Positions 8,549 through 17,151 of a stretch of 50,625 nt of DNA are shown here, piece by piece (position 1 is the stretch's first letter; every line of letters begins with the position of its first letter). This DNA comes from an uncultured cyanobacterium. Its GTDB lineage: Bacteria > Cyanobacteriota > Cyanobacteriia > PCC-6307 > Cyanobiaceae. Under the pieces are notes generated by a model. That model was not told the DNA's origin, made no database searches, and saw nothing but the letters and a program-made list of their open reading frames with translations. The translations under genes and the position numbers were made by a program. The stretch spans positions 1 through 50,625 of the forward strand of contig CAIZQU010000116.1 of NCBI GenBank assembly GCA_903935205.1, in the 5' to 3' direction.

Positions 8549-9466
8549 ATGGCCGCCACCAGCGGCCCCTGCGGTTTCCTGGTGGTCGACAAACCGGCTG
8601 GAATCACCTCCCACGGCTGTGTGGCGGCCGTCCGCCGGGCCTATGGCCTGCGCAGGGTCGGCCATGGGGGCACCCTCGATCCGGCCGTGACCGGGGTGTT
8701 GCCCATGGCGATCGGTCCTGCCACCCGCCTGCTGCCCTACCTGGGCGGGGCCAAGGCCTATCTGGGCGTCGTGCAGCTGGGGTTGCGCAGCAGCAGCGAT
8801 GACCTCGATGGCACCGTGCTCGACCGCCAACCGCTGCCCCACCTGGGGCGAGGGGAGCTGGAGGAGGCTCTGAAGCCGTTCCGCGGTCCGATCCTCCAGG
8901 TTCCCCCCCAGGTCTCCGCCGTTCATGTCGACGGCGAACGGGCCTACGCCAGGGCCCGACGGGGTGAGACGGTGGCTCTGGAGCCCCGGCCGGTCACGAT
9001 CGAACAGCTGCAGCTGATCGGCTGGGATCCGGCCAGCGGCCAGCTGGAGCTGGCGGTCCGCTGCTCCGCCGGCACCTACATCCGCTCCCTGGCCCGGGAT
9101 CTCGGCGATAGCCTCGGCTGTGGCGGCGCCCTGGCCCGCCTGCGCCGCACCGAAGCCCTCGGCTTCGACCTCAGCGAGGCCATCCCCCTCGACCGGCTTG
9201 CGGCCCCCCCGGCGCCGCCCCTGCTCGATCCCCTCCAGGCCCTTGGCCATCTGGCCCAGTACCGGCTCAACCCGGCCGAGCTGCTCGACTGGCGCTGCGG
9301 ACGGCGACTTCAGGGCGATCCGCCCCCGGTCGAGGCATCGCCCTCCGGGCGCGATCCAGCGGGGCCGGTGGCTGTGGTCGCCCCCGATGGCCGCTTGGCG
9401 GGCATCGCCCAGCCCAGCCCCGAAGGCGGCCTCCGCCCCCGCCTGGTGTTCGACGCCGCCGGCTGA
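8549..9466 (+). CDS. truB: tRNA pseudouridine(55) synthase TruB
   Basis: TruB isomerises U55 in the T-loop of tRNAs to pseudouridine. The catalytic motif VGHGGTLDPAVTGVLP is present, with the nucleophilic aspartate at residue 44. KPAGITSHG near the N-terminus and CSAGTYIRSLARDLG further on are also standard. I choose the ATG at 8549 because homologues begin close to the FLVVDKPAG segment. A GTG at 8525 overlapping the rpmA stop (GTGA) would add eight residues and is a real alternative. A thumb/PUA-like C-terminal part follows the core. Third gene of the rplU-rpmA-truB-yebC run. Confidence 0.96.
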   Translation: MAATSGPCGFLVVDKPAGITSHGCVAAVRRAYGLRRVGHGGTLDPAVTGVLPMAIGPATRLLPYLGGAKAYLGVVQLGLRSSSDDLDGTVLDRQPLPHLGRGELEEALKPFRGPILQVPPQVSAVHVDGERAYARARRGETVALEPRPVTIEQLQLIGWDPASGQLELAVRCSAGTYIRSLARDLGDSLGCGGALARLRRTEALGFDLSEAIPLDRLAAPPAPPLLDPLQALGHLAQYRLNPAELLDWRCGRRLQGDPPPVEASPSGRDPAGPVAVVAPDGRLAGIAQPSPEGGLRPRLVFDAAG

Positions 9467-9509
9467 TCCCCTTCCCCCTCCGCATCCATCACCCGAACCC
9501 TGAGCAGCG

Positions 9510-10283
9510 ATGGCCGGCCACAGCAAATGGGCCCAGATCAAGCGCACCAAGGCGGTGGTCGACGCCAAGCGGGGCGCGGTGTTCACCCGCCTCGGCCGGG
9601 AGATCACGGTGGCCGCCCGCGCCGGCGCCGATCCGGCAGGTAATTTCCAGCTGCGCACCGCCATCGAGAAGGCCCGGGCCGCCGGCGTGCCGAACGCCAA
9701 CATCGAGCGGGCGATCGCCAAGGGCTCGGGACAGGGAAGCGGCGATGGCGTGCAGTTCGAGGCGGTGCGCTACGAGGGCTACGGACCCGGTGGCGTGGCC
9801 GTGCTGATCGAGGCCCTGACCGACAACCGCAACCGCACCGCCGCCGATCTGCGCCTGGCCTTCAGCAAGCACGGCGGCAATCTCGGCGAGAGCGGCTGCG
9901 TGAGCTACCTGTTCGAGCAGCGCTCCGCGGTGCGGCTGGCCCAGACCGATCTGCAGGAGGAACTGCTGCTGGAACGCTTGCTGGAGCTTGAGGAGCAGGG
10001 TGGGCCTGCGGTGCTCAGCTACAGCCTCGAACCGGAAGGCGCCGAGGTGTTCGCGGGTTTCGCCGATCTCGAAGCCCTGCAGGATGGCCTGCGTCGCCTC
10101 GGGCTGCCGGTGGCCGGCTGGGAACACCGCTGGATCTCGGCCGTTCCCTGCAGGCTGGAGAACGAGGACAGCCTGCGCTCCTGCCTGCGCATGCTCGATG
10201 CGCTCGAAGAGCTCGACGACGTGCGCAGCGTGACCTCCAACCTTGAGGCCGACGACGCCCTGCTGGAAGCCGTGATGGCCTAG
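9510..10283 (+). CDS. YebC/PmpR/TACO1-family protein
   Basis: Members of this family are described as DNA-binding regulators (PmpR type) or as translation factors that relieve ribosome stalling (TACO1, YeeI/YebC2 type); which applies here cannot be told. The 257-residue protein opens with [20 protein letters not shown] and contains [11 protein letters not shown] and [19 protein letters not shown], all diagnostic. The start follows truB by 43 bp. Its stop codon TAG lies inside a CCTAGG hexamer that is also the left end of a 270-bp inverted-repeat element, so the element abuts or supplied the end of the gene. Confidence 0.95.
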   Translation: MAGHSKWAQIKRTKAVVDAKRGAVFTRLGREITVAARAGADPAGNFQLRTAIEKARAAGVPNANIERAIAKGSGQGSGDGVQFEAVRYEGYGPGGVAVLIEALTDNRNRTAADLRLAFSKHGGNLGESGCVSYLFEQRSAVRLAQTDLQEELLLERLLELEEQGGPAVLSYSLEPEGAEVFAGFADLEALQDGLRRLGLPVAGWEHRWISAVPCRLENEDSLRSCLRMLDALEELDDVRSVTSNLEADDALLEAVMA

Positions 10284-10546
10284 GAAATCTGTTGCCCATC
10301 GGTCGCCAGACCAGACCCCGATCAAAGACACACCCGATCGGGCGCCTATCGCGACCGCAGCCTGAGACACAGGCCATCAGGAACAACGCCGCACCTTGAT
10401 CCCAAGATCTACTGCGGCGCAATCATTCTGCCCTTTGGTACGGCGCCGCAATCGCGATGCTGCTGAGATCCAGGGGAAACTCCACGTCGCTCCATCGCGG
10501 GTTCTGCCCATCGATCTGGAGCCATCATGGCGACGTGCGACAGGCT
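10279..10546. mobile_element. Diverged copy (C) of a 270-bp inverted-repeat element, MITE-like
   Basis: By eye this segment aligns along its whole length with the two better copies at 10976-11248 and 15442-15713. Shared landmarks are a left end CCTAGG..TGTTGC, the internal strings CTGCCCTTTGG and TGAGATCCAGGGGA, TCGCGGG near the right, and a right end GCGACAGGCT. It has many substitutions and small gaps and its right CCTAGG has been lost. It encodes nothing: any frame is soon stopped. The CCTAGG at its left end contains the stop codon of the preceding yebC-family gene. Confidence 0.75.
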
Positions 10547-10730
10547 TTGTGGAGCGCGAGGCCCGAGGTCGACGAGACTTCTTCCAGGCTGCTCCTGATT
10601 CCTGGCTGCGCCAGGTGCCTCAACGGCCAGGCCACACGCACGATGAGATGACCCTGTCGCCGGCAACGGCATCGTTCGATCGGCAGATAGACAGCCGGGA
10701 GGGGCTCGCCGGATCTTATGGCCGAACGCA

Positions 10731-10842
10731 TAGGCGCCTCGAAATTCCTGTTTCCCGCCGCCTGCAGGAAGTAAGGCTCATTGCCTGGCGGGAGCGATGC
10801 TGGCCCGCTGGATAGGGAAAGCGCGATTCTTCAGGGTGCCCT
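10731..10842 (-). repeat. Dispersed repeat, family 2, copy on the minus strand
   Basis: Read on the minus strand, this segment matches 21721-21835 on the plus strand. Both contain TTTCCCT.TCCAGCGGGCC, GGCAATGAG, GGCGG and GAATT in the same order and with similar spacing. The identity looks near 65-70 percent by eye over about 100 bp. There is no open frame or inverted end. It lies within the 429-bp gene-free gap (10547-10975) between two copies of the inverted-repeat element. The rest of that gap holds only a small hairpin near 10903-10919 (GCCAGCG-GAG-CGCTGGC). Confidence 0.6.
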
Positions 10843-10975
10843 GAGTAACGATACTACCTCATTCACGACATGAAAGCAACAGAGCGTCCGGCTTCCGCTG
10901 CCAGCGGAGCGCTGGCGCCCACGGCCCATGGACCGAGATTCGCTCGGCCTACTCGGCCTACACCCGTCAGAGTCT

Positions 10976-11248
10976 CCTAGGTGCCTGTTGCGCGTAGGTC
11001 GACAGGCCAGGCCCTGAACCATGACGGACCCGAAGCGGCGCCTATCGAGGCCTCTTCCTGAGACAAAGGGCATCCAGGATATCTCTGCACCGTCATCGCA
11101 AGATCTGCTGCCGTGCCATCAATCTGCCTTTTGGCACGGCGGCGCAATCCCAATGCGGATGAGATCCAGGGGAGATCCTGTTCCGTTGTGTCGCGGGATC
11201 TCCCCAGGGATTTGGATCCAATGCGGCTACGCGCAACAGGCTCCTAGG
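10976..11248. mobile_element. 270-bp inverted-repeat element copy A, MITE-like
   Basis: The ends 10976-10997 and 11227-11248 are inverted repeats of 22 bp with a single mismatch. Both begin CCTAGG and contain CCTGTTGCGCGTAG. The interior is about 94 percent identical by eye to copy B at 15442-15713. An internal inverted pair (GCCGTGCC with GGCACGGC) predicts a hairpin. No transposase is encoded; a frame of about 75 codons is open but shows no coding constraint between copies. The right CCTAGG contains the stop codon of the nagB-like gene. Size, matched ends and lack of a gene fit a non-autonomous element. A CTAG target duplication, as in parts of the IS5 family, is possible but unproven. Confidence 0.85.
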
Positions 11249-12056
11249 CCTGCGGCAACGCCGCCTGGTCGGCGATCACGGTGACGGCGGGATGGCGCTG
11301 GATCCAGCTGGCGGGAAGGGAGGGGCTGGGGGGCTCCTGCAGGGCCCGGTGGAGCACCTCAGCCTTGGCCGCCCCGGTGACCACCAGCAGCAGCCGTTCG
11401 GCCGCCAGGATCTCCCGCAGGCCCAGGGTGATCGCCAGCTCCGGCACGGCCGCCGGATCGCCTCCGAAGGCGGCGGCGTTCTGGCGGCGGGTGGCGGCGC
11501 TCAGGGTCAGGCAGCGGCAGGGCAGATCGGAGCCGCTGGGGGGTTCGTTGAAGCCGACATGGCCGTTCAGGCCCAGCCCGAGCAACTGCAGGCCGATGCC
11601 CCCGGCCGCCGCCACCGCCTCGCCGTAGCGGCGGGCGGCGGCCTGGGGATCGGCGGCCAGGCCATCGGGCAGATGGACCCTGGCCGGATCCAGGCCCAGG
11701 GGAGCGGTCAGGCGCACCTCCATCTCGGCAGCGAAGGAGCGGGGATCGGCGGGGCCGAGACCCACGTACTCGTCGAGATTGAAGCTGCACCAGTTTCGCC
11801 GCACCACCTCGGCCTCCCTGGCCGGCAGGGCGTCCAGCCGGCGGGCCAGGGCCCCGTAGACCGGCTCCATCGTGCGGCCCGTGGCCAGGCCGAGGGGGCG
11901 ATGGGGAATGGCCTGGGCTTCCTGCAACAGCAACGCGGCCACCCGTTCGGCCACCGCCTGCGGATCGGCCAGACGGATCAGCCGCGGGCCCGATTCAGCG
12001 CCCGGCGTAGGGGACCAGTTCGGCACCCCGGTAATAGTGGCGGAGGATCGCGCCAT
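11244..12056 (-). CDS. nagB: Glucosamine-6-phosphate deaminase/isomerase-like protein
   Basis: The family converts glucosamine 6-phosphate to fructose 6-phosphate and ammonia, or is a 6-phosphogluconolactonase-like relative. Diagnostic parts are GLATGRTMEPVY (phosphate binding), SFNLDEYVGL (active-site aspartate of NagB) and LLGLGLNGHVGFNEPPSG, which favour true NagB. The ATG at 12056 overlaps the end of the upstream spoIID-like gene by 62 bp; a GTG at 12026 is an alternative and would shorten the overlap. The stop TAG lies in the CCTAGG end of the repeat element at 10976-11248, so the native C-terminus may have been trimmed or simply abutted. Same strand as and directly downstream of the SpoIID-like gene. 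Confidence 0.88.
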   Translation of the reverse strand: MARSSATITGVPNWSPTPGAESGPRLIRLADPQAVAERVAALLLQEAQAIPHRPLGLATGRTMEPVYGALARRLDALPAREAEVVRRNWCSFNLDEYVGLGPADPRSFAAEMEVRLTAPLGLDPARVHLPDGLAADPQAAARRYGEAVAAAGGIGLQLLGLGLNGHVGFNEPPSGSDLPCRCLTLSAATRRQNAAAFGGDPAAVPELAITLGLREILAAERLLLVVTGAAKAEVLHRALQEPPSPSLPASWIQRHPAVTVIADQAALPQA

Positions 12057-13599
12057 ACTCCTTGCCGCGCAGTGCCAGGGCGTAGGCGCCCCACTGACTC
12101 ATTCCTACTCCATGGCCGAAACCCCGCCCCACCACTTCGAGGGCGGGAAGCTGGGGACGCAGGGCAGGGGCGGGTTGGGCCGGATCAGGGCCCTCGACCA
12201 GGGCCTCAGCCGCCGCCACCGCCCCCGTCGCGGAATCCACCAGCGCGGGCAGCGGCGGTGGCGGTGGAGCGGCACTCGGGCCCGTCGGCGAGGTCTGGCG
12301 GGCGGAGGAGGGGGCATCGGCGTCCCGACCAGACCACCAGCCCCCGCCGTAGCGGGCTGCAGCGGCGGCCCGGGCCGTGGCTGCGGCGATGCCACCGCCC
12401 ATCCCGCCTGGGGCGCCGGGGGCTGAGCCTCCGGCGGCGGAATCGCCAGCGCGTTCCTCGAAGCGGAACTCAACAAGGGTGCTGCGCAGCCCGAGCCTCT
12501 GCCGCAGCTCGCCACCGCTCAGATCGAGGCTGCCAGCCGGTCCGATCACCCGGGCCCGCCGCACCCGGCCCGTGCTGGAGGTGGCCAGCACCTCGATCCG
12601 GTTGGCTCCAGCGGTCTCACGGAAGGCACGGCGCAGCTGCTGGGGTTCAAAGCGCAGGGACCACTGGCGCCAGGGCGACTGGTCATCGCCATCGGGCACG
12701 CTCACCAGATAGGGAAGCTGACGGTTCCAGGTTTCGCCGCTGTTCTCGGTGCTGCCGCCACTGCTGCTGTGAAACACCGCATCGATCAGGGCGCCACGGA
12801 AGCGCAGCACCTGGGAGCGGGTGGCGGCCACGGCGGCGCGGGTGGAGGGGGTCTCCGCCTCGACCCCCAGGTAGGCCTGGCTGGCCACCGTGGCCTTGAG
12901 GTCGTAGGCGGCGGCGGGCTTCAGCTGGGACAGGGCGTAGGTGCGGGCCGCCACGGCCTGGGCTCGCAGGGCCTCCGCCGGCCAGCGGGCCGGCATCTCG
13001 CTGCCCACCACGCTGGGCAGGTAGGTCTCCAGGGGGATCAGGTTGAGGGCCAGCAACGTCGAACCCTCCGGCCGCACCTGCAGGGCGCCGCGGTAAGCAC
13101 GGCGGCCCAGGGATACGAGCCCCTGCTGAACCTGCAGGGCCCCGGCCCAGGACAGGGCTCCGATCCCGTTGGCGGGTCCGGCCGGGCCCCGGCCAGCGGG
13201 GGCCACCGGCAGCGGCTCCAGCACCAGCCCCTGCAGCGCCAGCCGCTGCGGAGCCGCCAGCTGCGGATCCGGGCTGTCGGGGCGCTCCAGCACCAGACCA
13301 CCGCCATCGCGCTGGATCCGCAGCCGCTCCCCTTCGGGCAGCTGCAGCAGTTCCCGCCCCTGGCCGTCGCGCAGCCGCAGCGGTCCACCCTGGGCGCGCG
13401 GTTCGAGCGCGGTGCCCTGCTGGAGCAGCACCCGCAGCAGGGGATTGGAGGCGCTGGGGGAGGAGTCGGCCGTTGCGACGGGGACAGCGCGGCGGGGCCG
13501 GGCCCAGGCCTGACCCGCCACCGCAGCGGCCAGAAGCCCGGCCAGCAGCAGCGTCGCGGCCCGTCGACCGGGGCGCTGACCAGGGGTGGGGTGGGCCAC
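11995..13599 (-). CDS. SpoIID/LytB-domain exported protein
   Basis: SpoIID-family proteins act on peptidoglycan; SpoIID itself cleaves glycan strands lacking stem peptides, whereas cyanobacterial members are poorly studied. Family motifs are [44 protein letters not shown] and the C-terminal [16 protein letters not shown] start at the GTG at 13599 gives 534 residues with a basic N-terminus and hydrophobic run ([20 protein letters not shown]) ending in an Ala-Trp-Ala cleavage-like site. The frame is open further upstream to 13890, but that region overlaps the divergent RNase Z gene. A long Ala/Gly/Pro/Ser-rich segment lies between the last two motifs. Export to the periplasm is inferred. Confidence 0.87.
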   Translation of the reverse strand: MAHPTPGQRPGRRAATLLLAGLLAAAVAGQAWARPRRAVPVATADSSPSASNPLLRVLLQQGTALEPRAQGGPLRLRDGQGRELLQLPEGERLRIQRDGGGLVLERPDSPDPQLAAPQRLALQGLVLEPLPVAPAGRGPAGPANGIGALSWAGALQVQQGLVSLGRRAYRGALQVRPEGSTLLALNLIPLETYLPSVVGSEMPARWPAEALRAQAVAARTYALSQLKPAAAYDLKATVASQAYLGVEAETPSTRAAVAATRSQVLRFRGALIDAVFHSSSGGSTENSGETWNRQLPYLVSVPDGDDQSPWRQWSLRFEPQQLRRAFRETAGANRIEVLATSSTGRVRRARVIGPAGSLDLSGGELRQRLGLRSTLVEFRFEERAGDSAAGGSAPGAPGGMGGGIAAATARAAAAARYGGGWWSGRDADAPSSARQTSPTGPSAAPPPPPLPALVDSATGAVAAAEALVEGPDPAQPAPALRPQLPALEVVGRGFGHGVGMSQWGAYALALRGKEYGAILRHYYRGAELVPYAGR

Positions 13600-13702
13600 G
13601 GCGACACCAGGAGCGCCCCATTGTGGCGGTCCGCCCAGCGCCGGGCCAGGGCCTTCCCGCCCGGCCCCCGTGGCAACATGCCCGGGGCCATCCGCAGCTG
13701 CC

Positions 13703-14725
13703 GTGCAGGTCACCTTCCTGGGCACCAGCTCGGGCGTTCCCACCCGTTCTCGCAATGTCTCGGCCGTGGCCGTGCGCCTCCCCCAGCGGGCGGAGCTCTG
13801 GTTGTTCGACTGCGGCGAGGCCACCCAGCACCAGTTTCTGCGCAGCGATCTGCGGGTCTCCCAGCTGCGGCGGATCTTCGTGACGCACATGCACGGGGAT
13901 CATGTGCTCGGGTTGCCCGGGCTGCTGGCCAGCCTCGGCCTGGCCGGAAGCTGCCCGGGCCTCGATCTCTACGGTCCGGATCCCCTGCGCGATTTCCTCG
14001 AAGGGGTGCTGCGCACCACCTCGACCCGGATCGGGTATCCCCTGCGCACCCACCGGGTGCGGGACGCGGCCCGCAGCGGCGCCCTGCTGCTCGATGACGA
14101 CGACATCACCGTGCGTTGCACCGCCCTGACCCACCGGGTGCCGGCCTACGCCTATCGGATCGATCGCAAGCCGAGGCCGGGCCACTTCGATGTGGCCAGG
14201 GCCCGCCAGCTGGGGATTCCGCCAGGCCCGATCTACGGCCAGCTGAAGGCCGGTCGCAGCGTCACCCTCGACGATGGCCGCATCATCCGCGGCGAGGCCC
14301 TCTGCGGTCCCCCCAGGCCCGGCTGCAGCCTGGTGTACTGCACCGATACCGTGTTCAGCGAGGCGGCCGTGGCCCTGGCCCAGGGTGCCGACCTGCTGAT
14401 CCACGAATCCACCTTTGCCCATGGCGAGGCGGCGATGGCGATCGCCCGCCAGCACTCGACGAGCACCATGGCGGCCCAGACCGCCCTGGAGGCGGGCGTG
14501 AAGCGGCTGGTGCTGACCCACCTCAGCCCCCGCTACCTGCCAGGCAATCCCGTCAGCCCGGACGACCTGCTGGCCGAGGCCCGGGCGATCTTCCCGCAGA
14601 CCCAGGTGGCCAAGGATTTCCTCAGCCTTGAGCTGGGGGAGGAGGGGGGGAATCCCGAACCGGACCCCGCCCCCGACCCTGCAACAGTTCACGAGGATCC
14701 CGACCGCCGGACCCACGCCCCGTGA
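13703..14725 (+). CDS. rnz: Ribonuclease Z
   Basis: RNase Z is the zinc endonuclease that trims the 3' trailer of tRNA precursors that lack an encoded CCA. This suits the tRNA-Val in this window, which has no CCA. The metallo-beta-lactamase motif THMHGDH is at residues 61-67. Other family marks are [12 protein letters not shown] at the N-terminus, [10 protein letters not shown], and LTHLSPRY near the end. The GTG at 13703 places VTFLGTSSG at the very N-terminus as in homologues; total 340 residues. It is divergent from the SpoIID-like gene with about 100 bp between the starts. The stop overlaps an in-frame GTG of psbV, but psbV more likely starts later. Confidence 0.95.
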   Translation: MQVTFLGTSSGVPTRSRNVSAVAVRLPQRAELWLFDCGEATQHQFLRSDLRVSQLRRIFVTHMHGDHVLGLPGLLASLGLAGSCPGLDLYGPDPLRDFLEGVLRTTSTRIGYPLRTHRVRDAARSGALLLDDDDITVRCTALTHRVPAYAYRIDRKPRPGHFDVARARQLGIPPGPIYGQLKAGRSVTLDDGRIIRGEALCGPPRPGCSLVYCTDTVFSEAAVALAQGADLLIHESTFAHGEAAMAIARQHSTSTMAAQTALEAGVKRLVLTHLSPRYLPGNPVSPDDLLAEARAIFPQTQVAKDFLSLELGEEGGNPEPDPAPDPATVHEDPDRRTHAP

Positions 14726-14772
14726 TACAAGGTCTCAGTCGCGGTTCTACCGCCATTTCACCGGCATTCTCC

Positions 14773-15285
14773 ATGGCCCCCTTCCTCCCTTCAGCCATTC
14801 GCGCCGTCCTACGCACCCTGCTGGTGCTGCCGCTGGCGCTGTTGGTCTGCTTCGCCGGTCCCGCCGCGGCCGCCCGCTGGGATAGCGCCTCCCTCACGGT
14901 TCCGACCCACGCCGATGGCACCACGGTCACATTCAGCGAGAAGGAGATCAAAGCCGGCCGCAAGTTGTTCAACTCCAGCTGCGGCACCTGCCATGCCGGT
15001 GGCATCACCAAGACCAACCAGAACGTCGGCCTCGACCCTGAGACCCTCGCCCTGGCCACCCCTCCCCGCGACAACGTCGACGCCCTGGTCGACTTCATGA
15101 AGGATCCCACCTCCTACGACGGGGAGTACAGCATTGCCGACGTGCACCCGAGCCTGCGCAGCAGCGATGTCTTCGTGAAGATGCGTGATCTCGATGAAAA
15201 CGATCTGCGCCTGATCGCCGGTTACATTCTCGTGGCCCCCAAGGTTCAGGGCATTCAGTGGGGCGGCGGCAAGATCTATTTCTGA
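14773..15285 (+). CDS. psbV: Photosystem II cytochrome c550 (PsbV)
   Basis: PsbV is the extrinsic lumenal c-type cytochrome that stabilises the oxygen-evolving cluster of photosystem II. The 170-residue precursor begins with a signal peptide: basic start, LLVLPLALLVCFAGP, cleavage near Ala-Ala-Ala at residues 31-34. The haem attachment site CGTCH is at residues 70-74. The second axial ligand is His125 in DVHPSLRSSD, and the protein ends GGGKIYF as PsbV proteins do. I choose the ATG at 14773; a GTG at 14722 overlapping the rnz stop would add 17 residues. A strong terminator follows at 15398-15430. Confidence 0.97.
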   Translation: MAPFLPSAIRAVLRTLLVLPLALLVCFAGPAAAARWDSASLTVPTHADGTTVTFSEKEIKAGRKLFNSSCGTCHAGGITKTNQNVGLDPETLALATPPRDNVDALVDFMKDPTSYDGEYSIADVHPSLRSSDVFVKMRDLDENDLRLIAGYILVAPKVQGIQWGGGKIYF

Positions 15286-15397
15286 TCCGTTGCTGCTGGG
15301 ATCCAGCCCCCAGGGTCCTGAATCGCCCGCGACCAGGACCAGCAAAGCCCCATGCTCCACTCCTGTGGTCCTGGGATGTCAATCTGCCTACCATCCA

Positions 15398-15430
15398 GGC
15401 CTCTCCGCTGAGCGGGGGGCCATTTTTTTT
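15398..15430 (+). terminator. Rho-independent terminator after psbV
   Basis: A GC-rich hairpin (GGCCTCTCCGC, loop TGA, GCGGGGGGCC) is followed by a run of eight T residues. It lies 112 bp after the psbV stop on the plus strand. It is immediately followed by copy B of the inverted-repeat element. Confidence 0.88.
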
Positions 15431-15441
15431 GATCCTGCGGG

Positions 15442-15713
15442 CCAGGAGCCCGTTGCGCGTAGGTCGACAGGCCAGGCCCTGAACAATGACTGACCCGAAG
15501 CGGCGACTATCGCGGCCTCATCCTGAGACAAAGGGCATCAAGGACATCTCTGCACCGTCGTCGCAAGATCTGCTGCCGTGCCATCCATCTGCCCTTTGGC
15601 ACGGCGCCGCAATCCCAATGCGGATGAGATCCAGGGGAGATCCTGTTCCGTTGTGTCGCGGGATCACCCCAGGGATTTGGAGCCGATGCGGCTACGCGCA
15701 ACAGGCTCCTAGG
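15442..15713. mobile_element. 270-bp inverted-repeat element copy B, MITE-like
   Basis: Same element as copy A, differing by roughly 16-20 substitutions by eye and in the same orientation. The right end keeps the full inverted repeat (15692-15713, ending CCTAGG). The left end (15442-15462) reads CCAGGAGCCCGTTGCGCGTAG, as if the T of CCTAGG were lost. It lies in a 448-bp gene-free stretch between psbV and the minus-strand gene ending at 15734, after the psbV terminator. No gene is encoded. Confidence 0.85.
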
Positions 15714-15733
15714 CCCCTATGCCCTGGCCCAGT

Positions 15734-16348
15734 TCACGCGGAAGCCGTGTTGACCGTCGTGGCCGTGGCATCGAGCCCATGACTGGCCCCGAGCGGCGGC
15801 GGGGGCTGGCCATTGGCGGGATCGAGGGAGGCGGGCAGCTTGCTGTACCACCACTCCTGCAGTGCCGGCACCAGGCGGTGGGGGAAGAGGGTGATCACCG
15901 TGACGGTTGGTCGCGCCCCCGGCTGGAGCAGTTCCACGGCATAGGAGGGGCAGCGCCGGGAGGCCAGGTCGGCCACGAAGCGACGTCCGATGCGGCGCCA
16001 GCTGGGCTCCTTGCTCCGCCAGGCGAGGCGACAGCAGGGCCAGGGCAGCTCCTCCCGGTCAAACAGGCGGCAACAGGGACCCAGGATTCGATAGCTGTAC
16101 TGCCCCCCCAGACTGGGCCGGATGCTGCCGTGGGGCAGCACCACCTGCTCGGGGGCATCCAGCCAGGGCGCTCTCGGGCCTGGCTGGACGCCCCCAGGGT
16201 CAGCAGCATCGGCCGGTTCCACGCCGGCCGTGGCCGGGGTGGCGGCAACGGACCCGGCGTCGGCGGAAGGGGAGGGGAGCACAGGGGTCAACAAGGGAAG
16301 GAGCGCCCAGACCAGTGCTCCCTGAACGGGCCCAGCGTGCCAGATCAC
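15734..16348 (-). CDS. Unknown protein with N-terminal membrane or signal segment
   Basis: I do not recognise this protein. The GTG at 16348 gives 204 residues beginning MIWHAGPVQGALVWALLPLL, a plausible signal peptide or membrane anchor. The frame is open to 16531 but the added part looks unlike protein. The body contains YSYRILGPCCRLF and ELPWPCCRLAWRSK (two Cys-Cys pairs) and a well-formed segment VELLQPGARPTVTVITLFP followed by LVPALQEWWYSKLP. Codon use follows the high-GC third-position pattern of its neighbours, supporting a real gene. It is on the same strand as petF but separated by petF's terminator. Function cannot be stated. Confidence 0.6.
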   Translation of the reverse strand: MIWHAGPVQGALVWALLPLLTPVLPSPSADAGSVAATPATAGVEPADAADPGGVQPGPRAPWLDAPEQVVLPHGSIRPSLGGQYSYRILGPCCRLFDREELPWPCCRLAWRSKEPSWRRIGRRFVADLASRRCPSYAVELLQPGARPTVTVITLFPHRLVPALQEWWYSKLPASLDPANGQPPPPLGASHGLDATATTVNTASA

Positions 16349-16612
16349 GGCGGCGGCGGGCAGAGGACCGGCCCTGGATCTGGGGGCCACGGGGCAGGGC
16401 AGGAGGCAGGCCAGGCGGGATCGGAAGCCCCGGAGGAGGGCGGGTTCCGCTGGCGAAGGGAACGCGGAGAGCGAGGCGAACGCAGCGGCGGGGGTGTGCG
16501 GACATCCAGGCTCAGGCGTCTTGAGGTCCATTCCGGCGCCACCTGGATCTGGCGGCGCTGATGGGAGCGGATGCGGCGCAGACAGGACCTATCGCAGCGC
16601 TGAACCAACCAG

Positions 16613-16637
16613 CAAAAAAGCCACCCTCGCGGGTGGC
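16613..16637 (-). terminator. Rho-independent terminator after petF
   Basis: On the minus strand, the hairpin GCCACCC-GCGA-GGGTGGC is followed by a run of T residues (A run at 16614-16619 on the plus strand). It is 74 bp after the petF stop. The remainder of the 362-bp gap between petF and the unknown gene (16349-16710) shows nothing recognisable. Confidence 0.88.
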
Positions 16638-16710
16638 CGATCCAGTATCAGTACTCCAGAAGACAGCAAAGTCTTGTGGCAGAGGGATCGTTAGCTTCCG
16701 GGGAAGAGGC

Positions 16711-17010
16711 TCAGTAGAGCTCTTCTTCGGCATGGGTGTTGATGGTCACATCCGAGGTGGGGTAGGCCACGCAGGTGAGAACGAAACCAGCAGCGATCTG
16801 GTCATCGTCAAGGAAGCTCTGGTCCGACTGATCCACGCTTCCAGAAACGATCTTGCCGGCGCAGGTTGAGCAGGCGCCAGCCCGGCAGGAGTAGGGGAGG
16901 TCGATCCCCTGCTCCTCGGCAGCATCAAGAATGTATTGGTTGTCGGGAACCTCAATGGTTTTGTTGAGATTCTCGGCCTCATTGACCAGAGTGACCTTGT
17001 AGGACGGCAT
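16711..17010 (-). CDS. petF: Plant-type [2Fe-2S] ferredoxin
   Basis: Soluble electron carrier that takes electrons from photosystem I and supplies NADP reductase, ferredoxin-thioredoxin reductase and other enzymes. The 99-residue protein has the cluster ligands in [10 protein letters not shown] (Cys42, Cys47, Cys50) and Cys80 in VLTCVAY. The acidic C-terminus HAEEELY is typical of photosynthetic ferredoxins. It is monocistronic, with its own terminator. The catalytic partner subunit FtrV is encoded elsewhere in this window. Confidence 0.98.
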   Translation of the reverse strand: MPSYKVTLVNEAENLNKTIEVPDNQYILDAAEEQGIDLPYSCRAGACSTCAGKIVSGSVDQSDQSFLDDDQIAAGFVLTCVAYPTSDVTINTHAEEELY

Positions 17011-17151
17011 GGAAGGGTCTGAAGCTCACAGGCGGCCGATGGCCATACCTGCAGGACCTGCCCTTCCTACATCCTCCTGGGGCTGATTCACGCGATCCTG
17101 GAGCCAGGCGCTGGGAAGGCCAATCAAAACGAGGACACGGATCAGCGTAAC

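Noticed and set aside
11021-11284. A frame of about 75 codons inside element copy A, also open in copy B (15486-15782).
   Set aside because: The two copies differ by roughly four silent and eight amino-acid changes, as expected without coding constraint, and the frame is broken in copy C.
12683-14716. A 677-codon minus-strand frame overlapping RNase Z and the SpoIID-like gene.
   Set aside because: Its first part is antisense to RNase Z and the rest is a shifted frame of the SpoIID-like gene.
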